This document shows positions 54,631 to 62,176 of a stretch of 64,000 nucleotides of DNA, one piece after another. The notes beneath the pieces were generated by a model. That model was given only the letters and a program-made list of their open reading frames with translations, was not told the origin of the DNA and made no database searches. The position numbers and the translations under genes are program-made. Within the stretch, counting starts at the first letter, position 1. Each line of letters opens with the position of its first letter. The stretch is from Clostridia bacterium (lineage in GTDB: Bacteria > Bacillota > Clostridia > Oscillospirales > CAG-272): positions 1-64,000 of the forward strand of contig JAFULR010000008.1 in NCBI GenBank assembly GCA_017483195.1. Reading direction: 5' to 3'.

Positions 54631-55512
54631 TTAATCAATATCTTCAACCACCTGCTCGGGAGGATACTCCAGAACACTTGGATTTTCAAATATTCTCTTC
54701 ATCATCTTGAATGCGGATGCGTAATAATATCCGTCACAGATTCTTTCATCGGTGGTGACCTTCATCTCAATATAGCGGTATCTTACGACCTCGCCTTCAT
54801 CATTCATTTTAACTCCGCGCTGCTTTGCGCCGTAAGCTACAAATACGGGAAGATTTCCGAAATCATAAATATGATGGTATATCGGACGAATACCGAGAGA
54901 ACCCATTGACGTAATGATCATAGATCCGTGGAAAGGACTAAGATCAAGAATGAACTTGGGAAGTATTCCGTAGTAGTCAAGAGTTTTTATAAACCAGATA
55001 ACGAATCTAAGCAAAAATCTTGGGATATAGTTCAATATTTTTGCAAAATCCTCAGTAGCGTTGCCTTCACCGTCACCCTTGTTTTCTTCAACGATCTTGT
55101 TAAACTTGTCATATACGTCGTAAACGGTATCGGTGGGTTCAAATATTACCTTAATGCACGCATCCTCGGAATCGAGCGTCATTTTCTTTTTTATGGTCAT
55201 TAATACCTCGATATTATTTCTCGCATAAATTGTCTGTCCGCTAACGAATCGGTTTATAGCGGGGCGCTGAGAAACAACTCGGATATAAGCTGCGATGATA
55301 ACGTGTAAAAGGGAGAAATTCTTTCTGCCTGCCTTGATCTGCTCGCGGCAGAACTTCTCTGCCTCAGCTATATCAAGCTTTTCTGTAAAGAAATTCTGGG
55401 AGTCACTCCTTTTAGGCATTATGTAAGGCATAGCTCTCTTTATAGGGTCAAGCGTTCTTAGCTTTCTTCCTTCTTTTCTATCGCCCAAGCGACGTTTTCT
55501 TTTATTGTTCAT
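54631..55512 (-). CDS. Stand-alone 2-oxoacid dehydrogenase E2-like acyltransferase, atypical active site
   Basis: A 293-residue protein with the CAT-like catalytic fold of E2 acyltransferases but no lipoyl or peripheral-subunit-binding domain. Fold marks: LLHVIIAAYIRVVSQRPAINRFV, HGSMIITSMGSLGI and PVFVAYGAKQRGV. The catalytic His-x3-Asp-Gly motif reads ERICDGYYYASAF, so His is replaced by Glu while the Asp-Gly remains. The N-terminus is Arg/Lys-rich. Usual acyl transfer is doubtful; a scaffold, binding or altered transfer role is possible. No E1 or E3 genes are nearby. AAGGAG precedes the start. Confidence 0.85.
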   Translation of the reverse strand: MNNKRKRRLGDRKEGRKLRTLDPIKRAMPYIMPKRSDSQNFFTEKLDIAEAEKFCREQIKAGRKNFSLLHVIIAAYIRVVSQRPAINRFVSGQTIYARNNIEVLMTIKKKMTLDSEDACIKVIFEPTDTVYDVYDKFNKIVEENKGDGEGNATEDFAKILNYIPRFLLRFVIWFIKTLDYYGILPKFILDLSPFHGSMIITSMGSLGIRPIYHHIYDFGNLPVFVAYGAKQRGVKMNDEGEVVRYRYIEMKVTTDERICDGYYYASAFKMMKRIFENPSVLEYPPEQVVEDID

Positions 55513-55633
55513 ATTGAATCTCCTTGTAATAGTTACATCTGCTAAATCTCAAAAGCAACATGCTTGTTTATTTTAACACAAAAAAACAAAATTGCCAATA
55601 GTTTTTGATAAAGTTCGGCGTTTTAGCCTAACT

Positions 55634-56563
55634 TTACTGCAGTTTTTGGAGGAATATACAAGTGTTTTTGGTTAAAAAGTCAATGTTTCCATTATCTGCC
55701 ACCACGTCCTTGTGGGTATGAATGTAAGGTGTATAAAGAAGTCCACCCTTGGTCTTTTTGCACGCTACGCAAGCAACTCCCATGGGAAAGTTCTTGTGAT
55801 CGGAATTTGAATTGCCCTCCTTACTCGTGCAAAAATCAAGCTCGAATCCGGCACAAGTGTCAAATACTTCCGAGAGAAGCTTGTATTCTTTTGAATCTGC
55901 GGCACCCTTTTGCGCTATAAAGATTACATTATTACCATTTCCTACACAGTCAAAATTCAAAAGGAATTTGTCCTTCATAGCTTCCTTGTGGTCCTTGTAG
56001 TATGCTGCAGAGCCAAGCTTTCCCTTTTCTTCATTATCGAAAAGGATAAAAGCAACGTTCTTCAAATCATCCTCAGATATGCTGTCAACTATACTGAGAA
56101 CGGTGGCTACTCCCGATGTGTTGTCATTATAATTATACTTGTTCGTAAATATCCTCATTCCTAAAAAGAAAATCCCGTAATAAAGTATAAGAAAGCTTGC
56201 CATATATGCTCTTTCATCATTGAGAAGGACCATACCAAAAAGGTATGAGAGTGTAAAAGAAATTACAAGCAAAAATATCACCGGCACGAACTGGTAAGAA
56301 TAAAAAACAAGCGGATTTTTCGGTATCATAATATTGGGAAAAATCGAACGCGCGGGCGTATCGTAATGCGCGGTAAAAATAGCTTTAGCCTTGGTGGGAT
56401 CGCCGATAACAACGTTCTTATGATTGCCGTTCTTTGTCGTCTCAACTCTTGCTTCTATTCCCTTTTCCTTAAGACTCTCTAAAACGTATCGCCTGAACGC
56501 GTGCTTTTCCGAGTCGCTTTTCCTAACGGGATAATTTTGGTTTATATAATCAAGCCTTGTCAT
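55634..56563 (-). CDS. M28-type zinc peptidase with embedded membrane helices
   Basis: A 309-residue aminopeptidase-fold protein. Metal and catalytic motifs of the M28 family are visible: IFTAHYDTPA (His), YNDNTSGVAT (bridging Asp), LFDNEEKGKLGS (catalytic Glu-Glu), LNFDCVGNGN and a late YIHTHKD. Between the first and second motif lie two hydrophobic helices (about residues 87-113 and 122-139), so the enzyme is probably tethered to the membrane with its active site on the cytoplasmic side. Substrate unknown. GGAG lies seven bases before the start and a good promoter is upstream. Confidence 0.85.
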   Translation of the reverse strand: MTRLDYINQNYPVRKSDSEKHAFRRYVLESLKEKGIEARVETTKNGNHKNVVIGDPTKAKAIFTAHYDTPARSIFPNIMIPKNPLVFYSYQFVPVIFLLVISFTLSYLFGMVLLNDERAYMASFLILYYGIFFLGMRIFTNKYNYNDNTSGVATVLSIVDSISEDDLKNVAFILFDNEEKGKLGSAAYYKDHKEAMKDKFLLNFDCVGNGNNVIFIAQKGAADSKEYKLLSEVFDTCAGFELDFCTSKEGNSNSDHKNFPMGVACVACKKTKGGLLYTPYIHTHKDVVADNGNIDFLTKNTCIFLQKLQ

Positions 56564-56592
56564 AAATACACTCCAAAAACAAAATTTTCTAC

Positions 56593-56621
56593 ATTATACA
56601 CCCTCATTCCGCCAAAGTCAA
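56593..56621 (-). promoter_or_regulatory. Sigma-A promoter of the M28-type peptidase gene
   Basis: On the minus strand TTGACT (56616-56621), a 17-bp spacer and TATAAT (56593-56598), 30 bp before the start. Confidence 0.75.
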
Positions 56622-56636
56622 CATTTTTAAATCAAA

Positions 56637-56661
56637 AAGCCAAGCGATTTACCGCTCGGCT
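56637..56661 (-). terminator. Terminator downstream of the unknown gene at 56799-57491
   Basis: On the minus strand AAGCCGAGCG pairs with CGCTTGGCTT (one G-T pair), followed by TTT. Confidence 0.7.
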
Positions 56662-56701
56662 TCGAATGAAATAACCAATATTCCAAAGCTATTCTCTTTA
56701 C

Positions 56702-56734
56702 TTTAATTGTAAGACGAACTACACTCTCGACGTG
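56702..56734 (-). pseudogene. Remnant copy of the rlmD 3' end
   Basis: On the minus strand these 33 bases read HVESVVRLTIK, against HVESVVCLTRK at the C-terminus of the rlmD gene ending at 57760; 27 of 33 bases agree. No start codon or ribosome site belongs to it. It lies downstream of the unknown gene, so that gene and the inverted-repeat element sit between two copies of the rlmD tail. Confidence 0.45.
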
Positions 56735-56798
56735 GGTCAAGACACTAAAAGGTCTCAAAACGGTCGAAAAAATGGGTAGTAATACCTTAAAGTCTCAC

Positions 56799-57491
56799 TT
56801 AATCCCCTTTTAGGCTTAAATCATATTCTTTGAGATAATAAAAGAAGGAAACCAATTGATTATGTAAATCTTGAATTGTTTTATATTTACCCTTGATGCT
56901 CCAAGACGGAACCAAACGAACACCCACAGATTCTTTTTTCTTCTCGCTTGAGTAAAATGTAAATTTGCCTTTGCTAAAATAAAAGTAATAGCTATAGGCT
57001 TCGGAGTCCATCAAGACAGCCATTCGTCTGTCAAGGACGCTTAAATTACCGGTCCACCGCAGTCCAAATTTTTCGCTTACCTTGCTAAAAATGACGACAT
57101 ACTCGCGGTATTTTTCATAATCTAACATGAAAAGATAAGGTCTGCTGAAACATACCTTTACGATATGAACGTCCACTTGGTAATGCTTCTCATCCATGCC
57201 GTGAACGATATAAAAGTCTTTTCCTTTCCAAACCTTCATCTCCCCTTTTGCTATGTAAGCGGGCTCGCCGTATTCGCCTGTTAAAATGTCATCAATTCTA
57301 GAAAGAGCCGAAGCATCCCATTTATCTATTTCGAATTCTATTTCCGCTCCCAAAAAGCTTTTATAAATCAAGACCTTTGCAGAAAATTCTCCAAATAATG
57401 ATACGCCTGAACAGTTCTTAATGCGTGATTTCATAGTTCTATAAGAATTTGAAATGGAGAAGTTCAAACCGCCAAAAACAATTTCTTTCAT
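56799..57491 (-). CDS. Hypothetical protein, unrecognised
   Basis: A 230-residue soluble protein I do not recognise. It has no signal peptide, no membrane helix and no cysteine-rich site. The first half alternates strands and ends GEYGEPAYIAKGEMKVWKGKDFYIV; the second half is rich in Tyr, Phe, Lys and Ser (YSYYFYFSKGKFTFYSSEKKK) and closes in a helix. Such aromatic, all-beta plus helix proteins include immunity or small accessory proteins, but nothing is diagnostic. AAAGGAG lies five bases before the start. It lies alone between the inverted-repeat element and an rlmD-tail remnant, with its own terminator, which suggests acquired DNA. Confidence 0.7.
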   Translation of the reverse strand: MKEIVFGGLNFSISNSYRTMKSRIKNCSGVSLFGEFSAKVLIYKSFLGAEIEFEIDKWDASALSRIDDILTGEYGEPAYIAKGEMKVWKGKDFYIVHGMDEKHYQVDVHIVKVCFSRPYLFMLDYEKYREYVVIFSKVSEKFGLRWTGNLSVLDRRMAVLMDSEAYSYYFYFSKGKFTFYSSEKKKESVGVRLVPSWSIKGKYKTIQDLHNQLVSFFYYLKEYDLSLKGD

Positions 57492-57610
57492 AAAAGCTCC
57501 TTTCGATATGTTATACTAAACCGCTGTAAATGAGAGTTTTGAGTTTCGCTCGAAATCATTATTTGTCCCAACGCAAAATTGGGGCATTTTTTGATTTTGA
57601 ACATCCGTTT

Positions 57611-57757
57611 TTGTAGGGGACGACGTCCTCGGCGTCCCGTAAAATAAGCGTTGTTTGCTTTGTGAATAGCTACATTAGATTGTCGATATCGAATAGCCAC
57701 CTTACAAGCACAAAATTTATGATTTTTTCGGGGCGCCGAGGACGTCGCCCCCTACAA
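57611..57757. repeat. 147-bp MITE-like element with 29-bp inverted ends
   Basis: The left end (57611-57639) starts TTGTAGGGGACGACGTCCTC; the right end (57729-57757) is its complement with 27 of 29 bases matching. Each end can also fold on itself (GGGACG with CGTCCC). The 89 bp between encode nothing and contain CGATATCG. It sits directly behind the rlmD stop and could terminate its transcript. The ends are GC-rich in an AT-rich setting. Confidence 0.75.
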
Positions 57758-57759
57758 GG

Positions 57760-59148
57760 TTAGATTTTTCTTGTCAGACAAACGACACTCTCAACGTGCC
57801 CCGTCCTCGGGAACATATCAACGGGATCAACGTCACCGATAGTGTAGCCGAAGTCCGAGAACATTTTGCAATCTCTTGCAAGTGTGTCCGCATCGCAGGA
57901 AACGTAAACTATTCGATTTATGTTTCTGCGCGAAAGAAATTCAATAACCTCGGGAGTGCAGCCCTTTCTCGGCGGGTCAAGAATTACCACGTCGGGATTA
58001 AGTGCGCCGTGCTGTGCCTCAACTGATGCAAAAAGGCTTTCTATATCCTTAGCATCTCCCGCATAAAACTTAGCGTTTTCAAAGCCGTTGATCTTAGCGT
58101 TTATATTAGCACATTCAACTGCGCCCTCAACTATTTCAACACCTACAAGCTCCGAAACGCGATCCGCCATAGAAAGACCGATCGTTCCCGTACCGCAATA
58201 TATATCCACCAAGGATATCTTTTTATCAAATCCTTCGGTAGCCTTTTGAGCCGCCAAAGAGTATAAAAGCTCGGCTCCGTCGTGATTTACCTGATAAAAT
58301 GACTCGGGAGTTATGCGGAATTTCACTCCGCAAAGCACGTCCTCGATATATCTTTCACCGTAGAGCGTTCTGTACGTATCACCCAATACCACGTTTGTAT
58401 TTTTGGTATTAACGTTTATCTGAATGCTCTTGACAGAAGGAAAATCGGTAAGGACAGTCTTAATAAAATCGCTCTCACAGGGCATTTTTTCACCGTTTAA
58501 AACGATGCAAAGCATTATCTCGCCCGTGTTTTTACCGTAACGAAGGTAAAGGTGGCGCAAAAGCCCCTTTCCGCTCTCCTCGTTATAAACGGATAGATTT
58601 TTCTCGTTTGCGAAATCACATACCGCGCGCAAAATTTCGCCAAAGACTTTCGGCTGCAGCGCGCAATCAAATGCCGATACCACGTTATGAGTTTTTGAAG
58701 CATAAAAGCCCGCAACGATTCCCTGTTTTGTCATAGCGAAGGGATACTGCGCTTTATTTCTGTAACCCTTGGTCTCATTCGTGCTATGTAAGTCATTAAT
58801 AATGACATCAGGAAGTCCCGCTTTAATAAAGGCGTGCTTTACGTAGCTTTTCTTAAGATCCTTTTCGTGTTCGTATGTAATATGACGATAAACACAACCG
58901 CCGCAGCTTTCACTAACACCGCAAAAGCATTCATTATCGCGAAATTCGGATGCATCGATAATCTCCTCAAGACGCGCAACTGCGAAATTTGTGTTCACCT
59001 TAATGATCTTCGCCTTGATCCTATCGCCGGTCACCGCTCCGCGCACGAATACAACACGACCGTCCTCAAGATGCGAAACTCCCGCACCGAGATTATTCAG
59101 ATCGGTAATATTTAATTCAACTATATCGTTCTTTTTTGCGTTATACAT
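57760..59148 (-). CDS. rlmD: 23S rRNA (uracil-C5)-methyltransferase, RlmD/RumA family
   Basis: A 462-residue TRAM-domain RNA methyltransferase, likely acting on U1939 or U747 of 23S rRNA. The TRAM domain is N-terminal (NDIVELNITDLNNLGAGVSHLEDGRVVFV). An iron-sulfur motif with cysteines CFCGVSESCGGC lies at about residues 74-85. The SAM domain has DIYCGTGTIGLSM, then DPPRKGC and the catalytic Cys in YVSCDADTLARD; the end HVESVVCL is typical. The start at 59148 overlaps the upstream gene by eight bases and has no clear ribosome site, implying translational coupling; a start four codons earlier is possible. Confidence 0.93.
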   Translation of the reverse strand: MYNAKKNDIVELNITDLNNLGAGVSHLEDGRVVFVRGAVTGDRIKAKIIKVNTNFAVARLEEIIDASEFRDNECFCGVSESCGGCVYRHITYEHEKDLKKSYVKHAFIKAGLPDVIINDLHSTNETKGYRNKAQYPFAMTKQGIVAGFYASKTHNVVSAFDCALQPKVFGEILRAVCDFANEKNLSVYNEESGKGLLRHLYLRYGKNTGEIMLCIVLNGEKMPCESDFIKTVLTDFPSVKSIQINVNTKNTNVVLGDTYRTLYGERYIEDVLCGVKFRITPESFYQVNHDGAELLYSLAAQKATEGFDKKISLVDIYCGTGTIGLSMADRVSELVGVEIVEGAVECANINAKINGFENAKFYAGDAKDIESLFASVEAQHGALNPDVVILDPPRKGCTPEVIEFLSRRNINRIVYVSCDADTLARDCKMFSDFGYTIGDVDPVDMFPRTGHVESVVCLTRKI

Positions 59149-59833
59149 AATATTCGTCATTCGTTTCAAGGCAGACGCAAACAACATCATCATTCTCGCT
59201 CATATCGCAAGCAAGCGCGATATTGTTGTTTTTTGCGGTAACCTTTCCGGCTCTGCCCGCGGGCGTATGCTCATAGTCAAGGTATCCCACTACTAAAGTC
59301 TTGTCCCCATAATAGTTTTTTTCAATGTCAATAAAACCGTTCATAAAATCGTCAAGCTCATAATCGTAAAGATCGGTATCCTTATTGAAATTATCGATGC
59401 CGCGGCAAATGAGAACGAACTCCTTGCCACTCTTAAGTTTTACTTCTTCAAATACAGGAAGGTCGGAAAGATAATCAAGAAATCCTTCCTTGGAGTCCGC
59501 ATCCGCGCTTTGAAAGGCTTCAAGTGTAACCTGACCGCCATCCTGCGCCCAAGCGATCATTTTCCTTGAAAAGCTTGCCGACGGAGCACCGCCCTCTTTC
59601 AATATCCTGTCAAACTCGGAAAGAAGGAGATAAGCCTTGTAATCATGCTCACCGAGAACGCTATACACATTATACTGCGCACTAAGCTCATTTACAAGTT
59701 CAATGGACTGCTCGCCGTGATCAACGATATTTCCGAGTATATAGAGGGTGTCGCTCTCCTTAAGATTTATTTTTTTGATCAGTTTTTCATATTTATCAAG
59801 TCTGCCGTAAAGGTTTGATACAACGTAAGTCAT
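59141..59833 (-). CDS. Degenerate PPP-fold metallophosphatase relative
   Basis: A 230-residue protein with the layout of PPP phosphatases (PrpA/ApaH-like) but altered motifs. The first motif, normally Ser-Asp-x-His-Gly, reads SNLYG (Asp to Asn7, His to Tyr9). The second, normally Leu-Gly-Asp-x2-Asp-Arg-Gly, reads LGNIVDHG (Asp to Asn35, Arg to His39). The third, Gly-Asn-His, reads GEHD (Asn to Glu62). The late His motif is GYLDYEHTP. Dimetal catalysis therefore seems lost or changed. AAAGGAG precedes the start. It lies 11 bp after the Nif3-like gene and overlaps rlmD by eight bases, so it is part of an RNA-modification operon. Confidence 0.75.
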   Translation of the reverse strand: MTYVVSNLYGRLDKYEKLIKKINLKESDTLYILGNIVDHGEQSIELVNELSAQYNVYSVLGEHDYKAYLLLSEFDRILKEGGAPSASFSRKMIAWAQDGGQVTLEAFQSADADSKEGFLDYLSDLPVFEEVKLKSGKEFVLICRGIDNFNKDTDLYDYELDDFMNGFIDIEKNYYGDKTLVVGYLDYEHTPAGRAGKVTAKNNNIALACDMSENDDVVCVCLETNDEYYV

Positions 59834-59844
59834 TTTTTGCTCCT

Positions 59845-60612
59845 TTATATATGATTTATAACGTTACTTTCAAAAAACTCGCAGGATATACCGTCATCCG
59901 CTTCGTTAACAAAGCGCGAAAGATTATAGAGAGCGATCCTCTCGGTAAAATAATGTCCCGCTTCAATAAGATTTACTCCGTGATCCTTGCAATCGGTCAT
60001 ATTGTGATATCCAAGCTCACCGGAAAGATACGTATCCGCTCCGCTTGCACGAGCCTCCCGGATATAGCTTCCTCCGCTACCTCCAACAACCGCAAGCCTG
60101 TGAACCTTTCCACTGTTAGAAGCATAATTAAGATGCTCACATCCGAGCTTTGCGCATACCACGGCGACGAAATGCTCGATATCAAGCTCTTCTGGAAGAT
60201 CACCAACTCTCATAAGCTCTATGCCATCGCATTCAATCTTTTCAATATTCTCAAGTTCAAAAAGCTCCGCGAGGGCATCGTTAACTCCACCGTCAACCGC
60301 ATCAAAGCGAGTATGAAATGACATAACTGAAATATCATTTTTGATGAGCTTTATAAGTCTTGCGGGAATTCCGTAATCGCCCGAAAGCGTCTTAACTCCT
60401 CTGAAAATAAGCGGATGATGGGATATGATAACGTCAAATCCGCCATCGATCGCGTGATCTATTGCTTCGGGGGTGACGTCCATACAGAAAAGGGCTTTTT
60501 TTACCTCTCTTTCACCATCGGAACAGCACATAAGTCCATCATTATCCCAGGAGCAAGAAAGCTCTCTCGGTATTTTTTCATTTAGATATCTGCTAAGCTC
60601 GTTTACTGTCAT
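59845..60612 (-). CDS. Nif3-like dinuclear metal-centre protein
   Basis: A 255-residue Nif3/DUF34 protein. Metal-binding motifs are ISHHPLIFRGVK (about residues 62-73), SFHTRFDAVDGGVND and the late IEAGHYFTERIA. It lacks the middle PII-like insert of the longer Bacillus YqfO. Family members form hexamers; GTP-cyclohydrolase-like and regulatory roles have been proposed, none certain. GAGG lies seven bases before the start. It follows trmK by five bases, a pairing widespread in Firmicutes. Confidence 0.93.
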   Translation of the reverse strand: MTVNELSRYLNEKIPRELSCSWDNDGLMCCSDGEREVKKALFCMDVTPEAIDHAIDGGFDVIISHHPLIFRGVKTLSGDYGIPARLIKLIKNDISVMSFHTRFDAVDGGVNDALAELFELENIEKIECDGIELMRVGDLPEELDIEHFVAVVCAKLGCEHLNYASNSGKVHRLAVVGGSGGSYIREARASGADTYLSGELGYHNMTDCKDHGVNLIEAGHYFTERIALYNLSRFVNEADDGISCEFFESNVINHI

Positions 60613-60617
60613 AATTA

Positions 60618-61301
60618 TTACCTCATCTTAATTTTTTTGATATTTTCGAGCATCTCGGCTTCGTAGCTTACATCTTCTCCGCCCGCTCTTTTTCCTTCGA
60701 TCTTTCGCGATAGCTTTTTAGAATCTATCTCCATTTGCTCCGATAAAAGCTCGCCGCCGTTTTTTAGGATATACTCACCGTAAAGCAAGATGATATCATC
60801 GAACTTACGGATAATTCCGTCATATTCGGCGCAGATCGTCTGATAGATCTTTCCTCTGTCAAAAGAGAGGGCTTCACCTATTATACGATAACCGTTATCG
60901 GCAAGATATTTTCTCAGTTTTTCGGGATGCGTCATAGGTTGAAGGATAAGCCTTTTTGCAGCATCCTTTAACCAAGGTGCCTCGTCAATTATCTTTACAA
61001 TCAGCTCCCCGCCCATTCCGAAAATCGCAACGTCGTCAACCTCGTCTTTATCAATCCTTCGCAAGCCGTCGCAAAGCACGGTCTTTATTTTGCCGTCAAG
61101 GGCATATTTATGTATATTTTCATCAGCCTTATCAAGCGGGCCTCTGTTGATATCCGCGGCGATCGCAAAGGCTATCCTGCCTTCAAGAATAAGAAAAATA
61201 GGCAGATATCCGTGATCCGTGCCAATGTCGGCAAGCCTTGATCCCTCACGAACAAATTGCACCGCGGTCAAAAGTCTTTCATTCAGCTTTATATTTTCCA
61301 T
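60618..61301 (-). CDS. trmK: tRNA (adenine-22-N1)-methyltransferase
   Basis: A 227-residue TrmK methyltransferase that modifies A22 of tRNAs with a long variable arm. The SAM motif is LADIGTDHGYLPIFL near residue 25, followed by IFGMGGELI and the LQPMTHPEKLRKYL segment. The C-terminal helical domain is present. The ribosome site is weak (GGTGA). The start lies only 13 bases past a strong terminator hairpin, so the promoter position is unclear. It leads the trmK-nif3-phosphatase-like-rlmD run. Confidence 0.94.
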   Translation of the reverse strand: MENIKLNERLLTAVQFVREGSRLADIGTDHGYLPIFLILEGRIAFAIAADINRGPLDKADENIHKYALDGKIKTVLCDGLRRIDKDEVDDVAIFGMGGELIVKIIDEAPWLKDAAKRLILQPMTHPEKLRKYLADNGYRIIGEALSFDRGKIYQTICAEYDGIIRKFDDIILLYGEYILKNGGELLSEQMEIDSKKLSRKIEGKRAGGEDVSYEAEMLENIKKIKMR

Positions 61302-61314
61302 AGTTCACCAAGAC

Positions 61315-61343
61315 AAAAAGAGCCTTTATTCAAGGCTCTTTTT
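61315..61343 (-). terminator. Terminator of the DUF1858 gene, upstream of trmK
   Basis: AAAAAGAGCCTT pairs with AAGGCTCTTTTT around TATTC. It lies between the DUF1858 stop and the trmK start, both on the minus strand. Confidence 0.88.
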
Positions 61344-61344
61344 A

Positions 61345-61542
61345 TTAATTTCCAAGAAATGCGTTAATCTTTTCTACAAGCTTGTCGGCATCTGTTCCGT
61401 GAACGGCGCAAGCATCTGCGATGCTCTCACCGCGAGAAGCGGGGCAACCGAGGCAATGCATACCGATCTCAAAGAAAAACTGAGCGGTCTCGGGATTGTA
61501 ATCAAGAATATCGCCAATAATGGACTCTTTTGTTACCTTCAT
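61345..61542 (-). CDS. DUF1858-domain small protein
   Basis: A 65-residue protein with the DUF1858 layout: VTKESIIGDILDYNPETAQFFFEIGMHCLGCPASRGESIADAC. The Cys-x2-Cys pair in HCLGCPA is the conserved redox or metal site. The family is linked to hybrid-cluster proteins and electron-transfer enzymes but has no defined reaction. AAAGGAG lies seven bases before the start at 61542; a 20-codon longer reading is rejected. It has a consensus promoter and its own terminator. Confidence 0.9.
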   Translation of the reverse strand: MKVTKESIIGDILDYNPETAQFFFEIGMHCLGCPASRGESIADACAVHGTDADKLVEKINAFLGN

Positions 61543-61573
61543 TGTTGTTTCTCCTTTAAAAAGTATATATATA

Positions 61574-61602
61574 ATTATATAACATTTTAAAGCCCGTGTC
61601 AA
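61574..61602 (-). promoter_or_regulatory. Consensus sigma-A promoter of the DUF1858 gene
   Basis: On the minus strand TTGACA (61597-61602), a 17-bp spacer and TATAAT (61574-61579), 31 bp before the start. Confidence 0.82.
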
Positions 61603-61620
61603 TCTAATTTTTCGAGATTA

Positions 61621-62070
61621 TCAAAGAAAATCCTTCATTTTTTCGATATTTCTCTCTTCAAAGGCAACTATTTCCTTAGCAAGCGAAACTGAGTTTTTGC
61701 ATTCCGGCAATTTTTCATAAGCGCTGACTTTTTGCAAAAGATCGGTCACATCCATAGTGGAGCCCTGCACCATCATCTCCGCCATATGACTTGTAGTACT
61801 GTCCTGAAGCGATTTCATTTCCATTCCTATTTTAGAGGATATCTTGGAGATGGGATTGGGCTCTTTGGGGGTAATTCCCTGCGCTGTTAACTGATCGCGT
61901 ACTCGTTTTGCATATTTTTCATAGGTATCGAGCTGAGTTGTCATCATTGATTTAAGAGCGGTGTCATTCACCTTGGGGAGAAGATTTATTATGGATTCGG
62001 AGCCCATTTTTACGTTGGAATAGATGTCCTGAAGAAGCTCGCTATCCTTGGATTTATTGGTGTTATTCAT
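61621..62070 (-). CDS. Helical protein of unknown function, ferritin-like in layout
   Basis: A 149-residue protein, predicted almost all helix, without signal peptide. Repeated Met and acidic residues (SELLQDIYSNVKMGSESIINLLPKV, MGSKIGMEMKSL-like stretch, HMAEMMVQGSTMDVTDLL, EEIVAFEERNIEKMKDFL-like end) suggest a four-helix bundle such as the ferritin-like stress families, but metal ligands cannot be assigned with confidence. AAGGAGG lies seven bases before the start at 62070. The family is unknown to me by name; it recurs in gut Clostridia annotations as hypothetical. Confidence 0.7.
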   Translation of the reverse strand: MNNTNKSKDSELLQDIYSNVKMGSESIINLLPKVNDTALKSMMTTQLDTYEKYAKRVRDQLTAQGITPKEPNPISKISSKIGMEMKSLQDSTTSHMAEMMVQGSTMDVTDLLQKVSAYEKLPECKNSVSLAKEIVAFEERNIEKMKDFL

Positions 62071-62130
62071 ATTTATCCTCCTTAAAATAATCAAAAATAG
62101 TATGCGCAAATAAAATAATATTATTCGCTG

Positions 62131-62158
62131 TTGACAAAAGAAAAAATATGAGTATAAT
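62131..62158 (+). promoter_or_regulatory. Sigma-A promoter of the esterase gene
   Basis: TTGACA (62131-62136), a 16-bp spacer and TATAAT (62153-62158), 18 bp before the start codon, so the leader is very short. Confidence 0.75.
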
Positions 62159-62176
62159 TATTTTGAGGTGATAATT

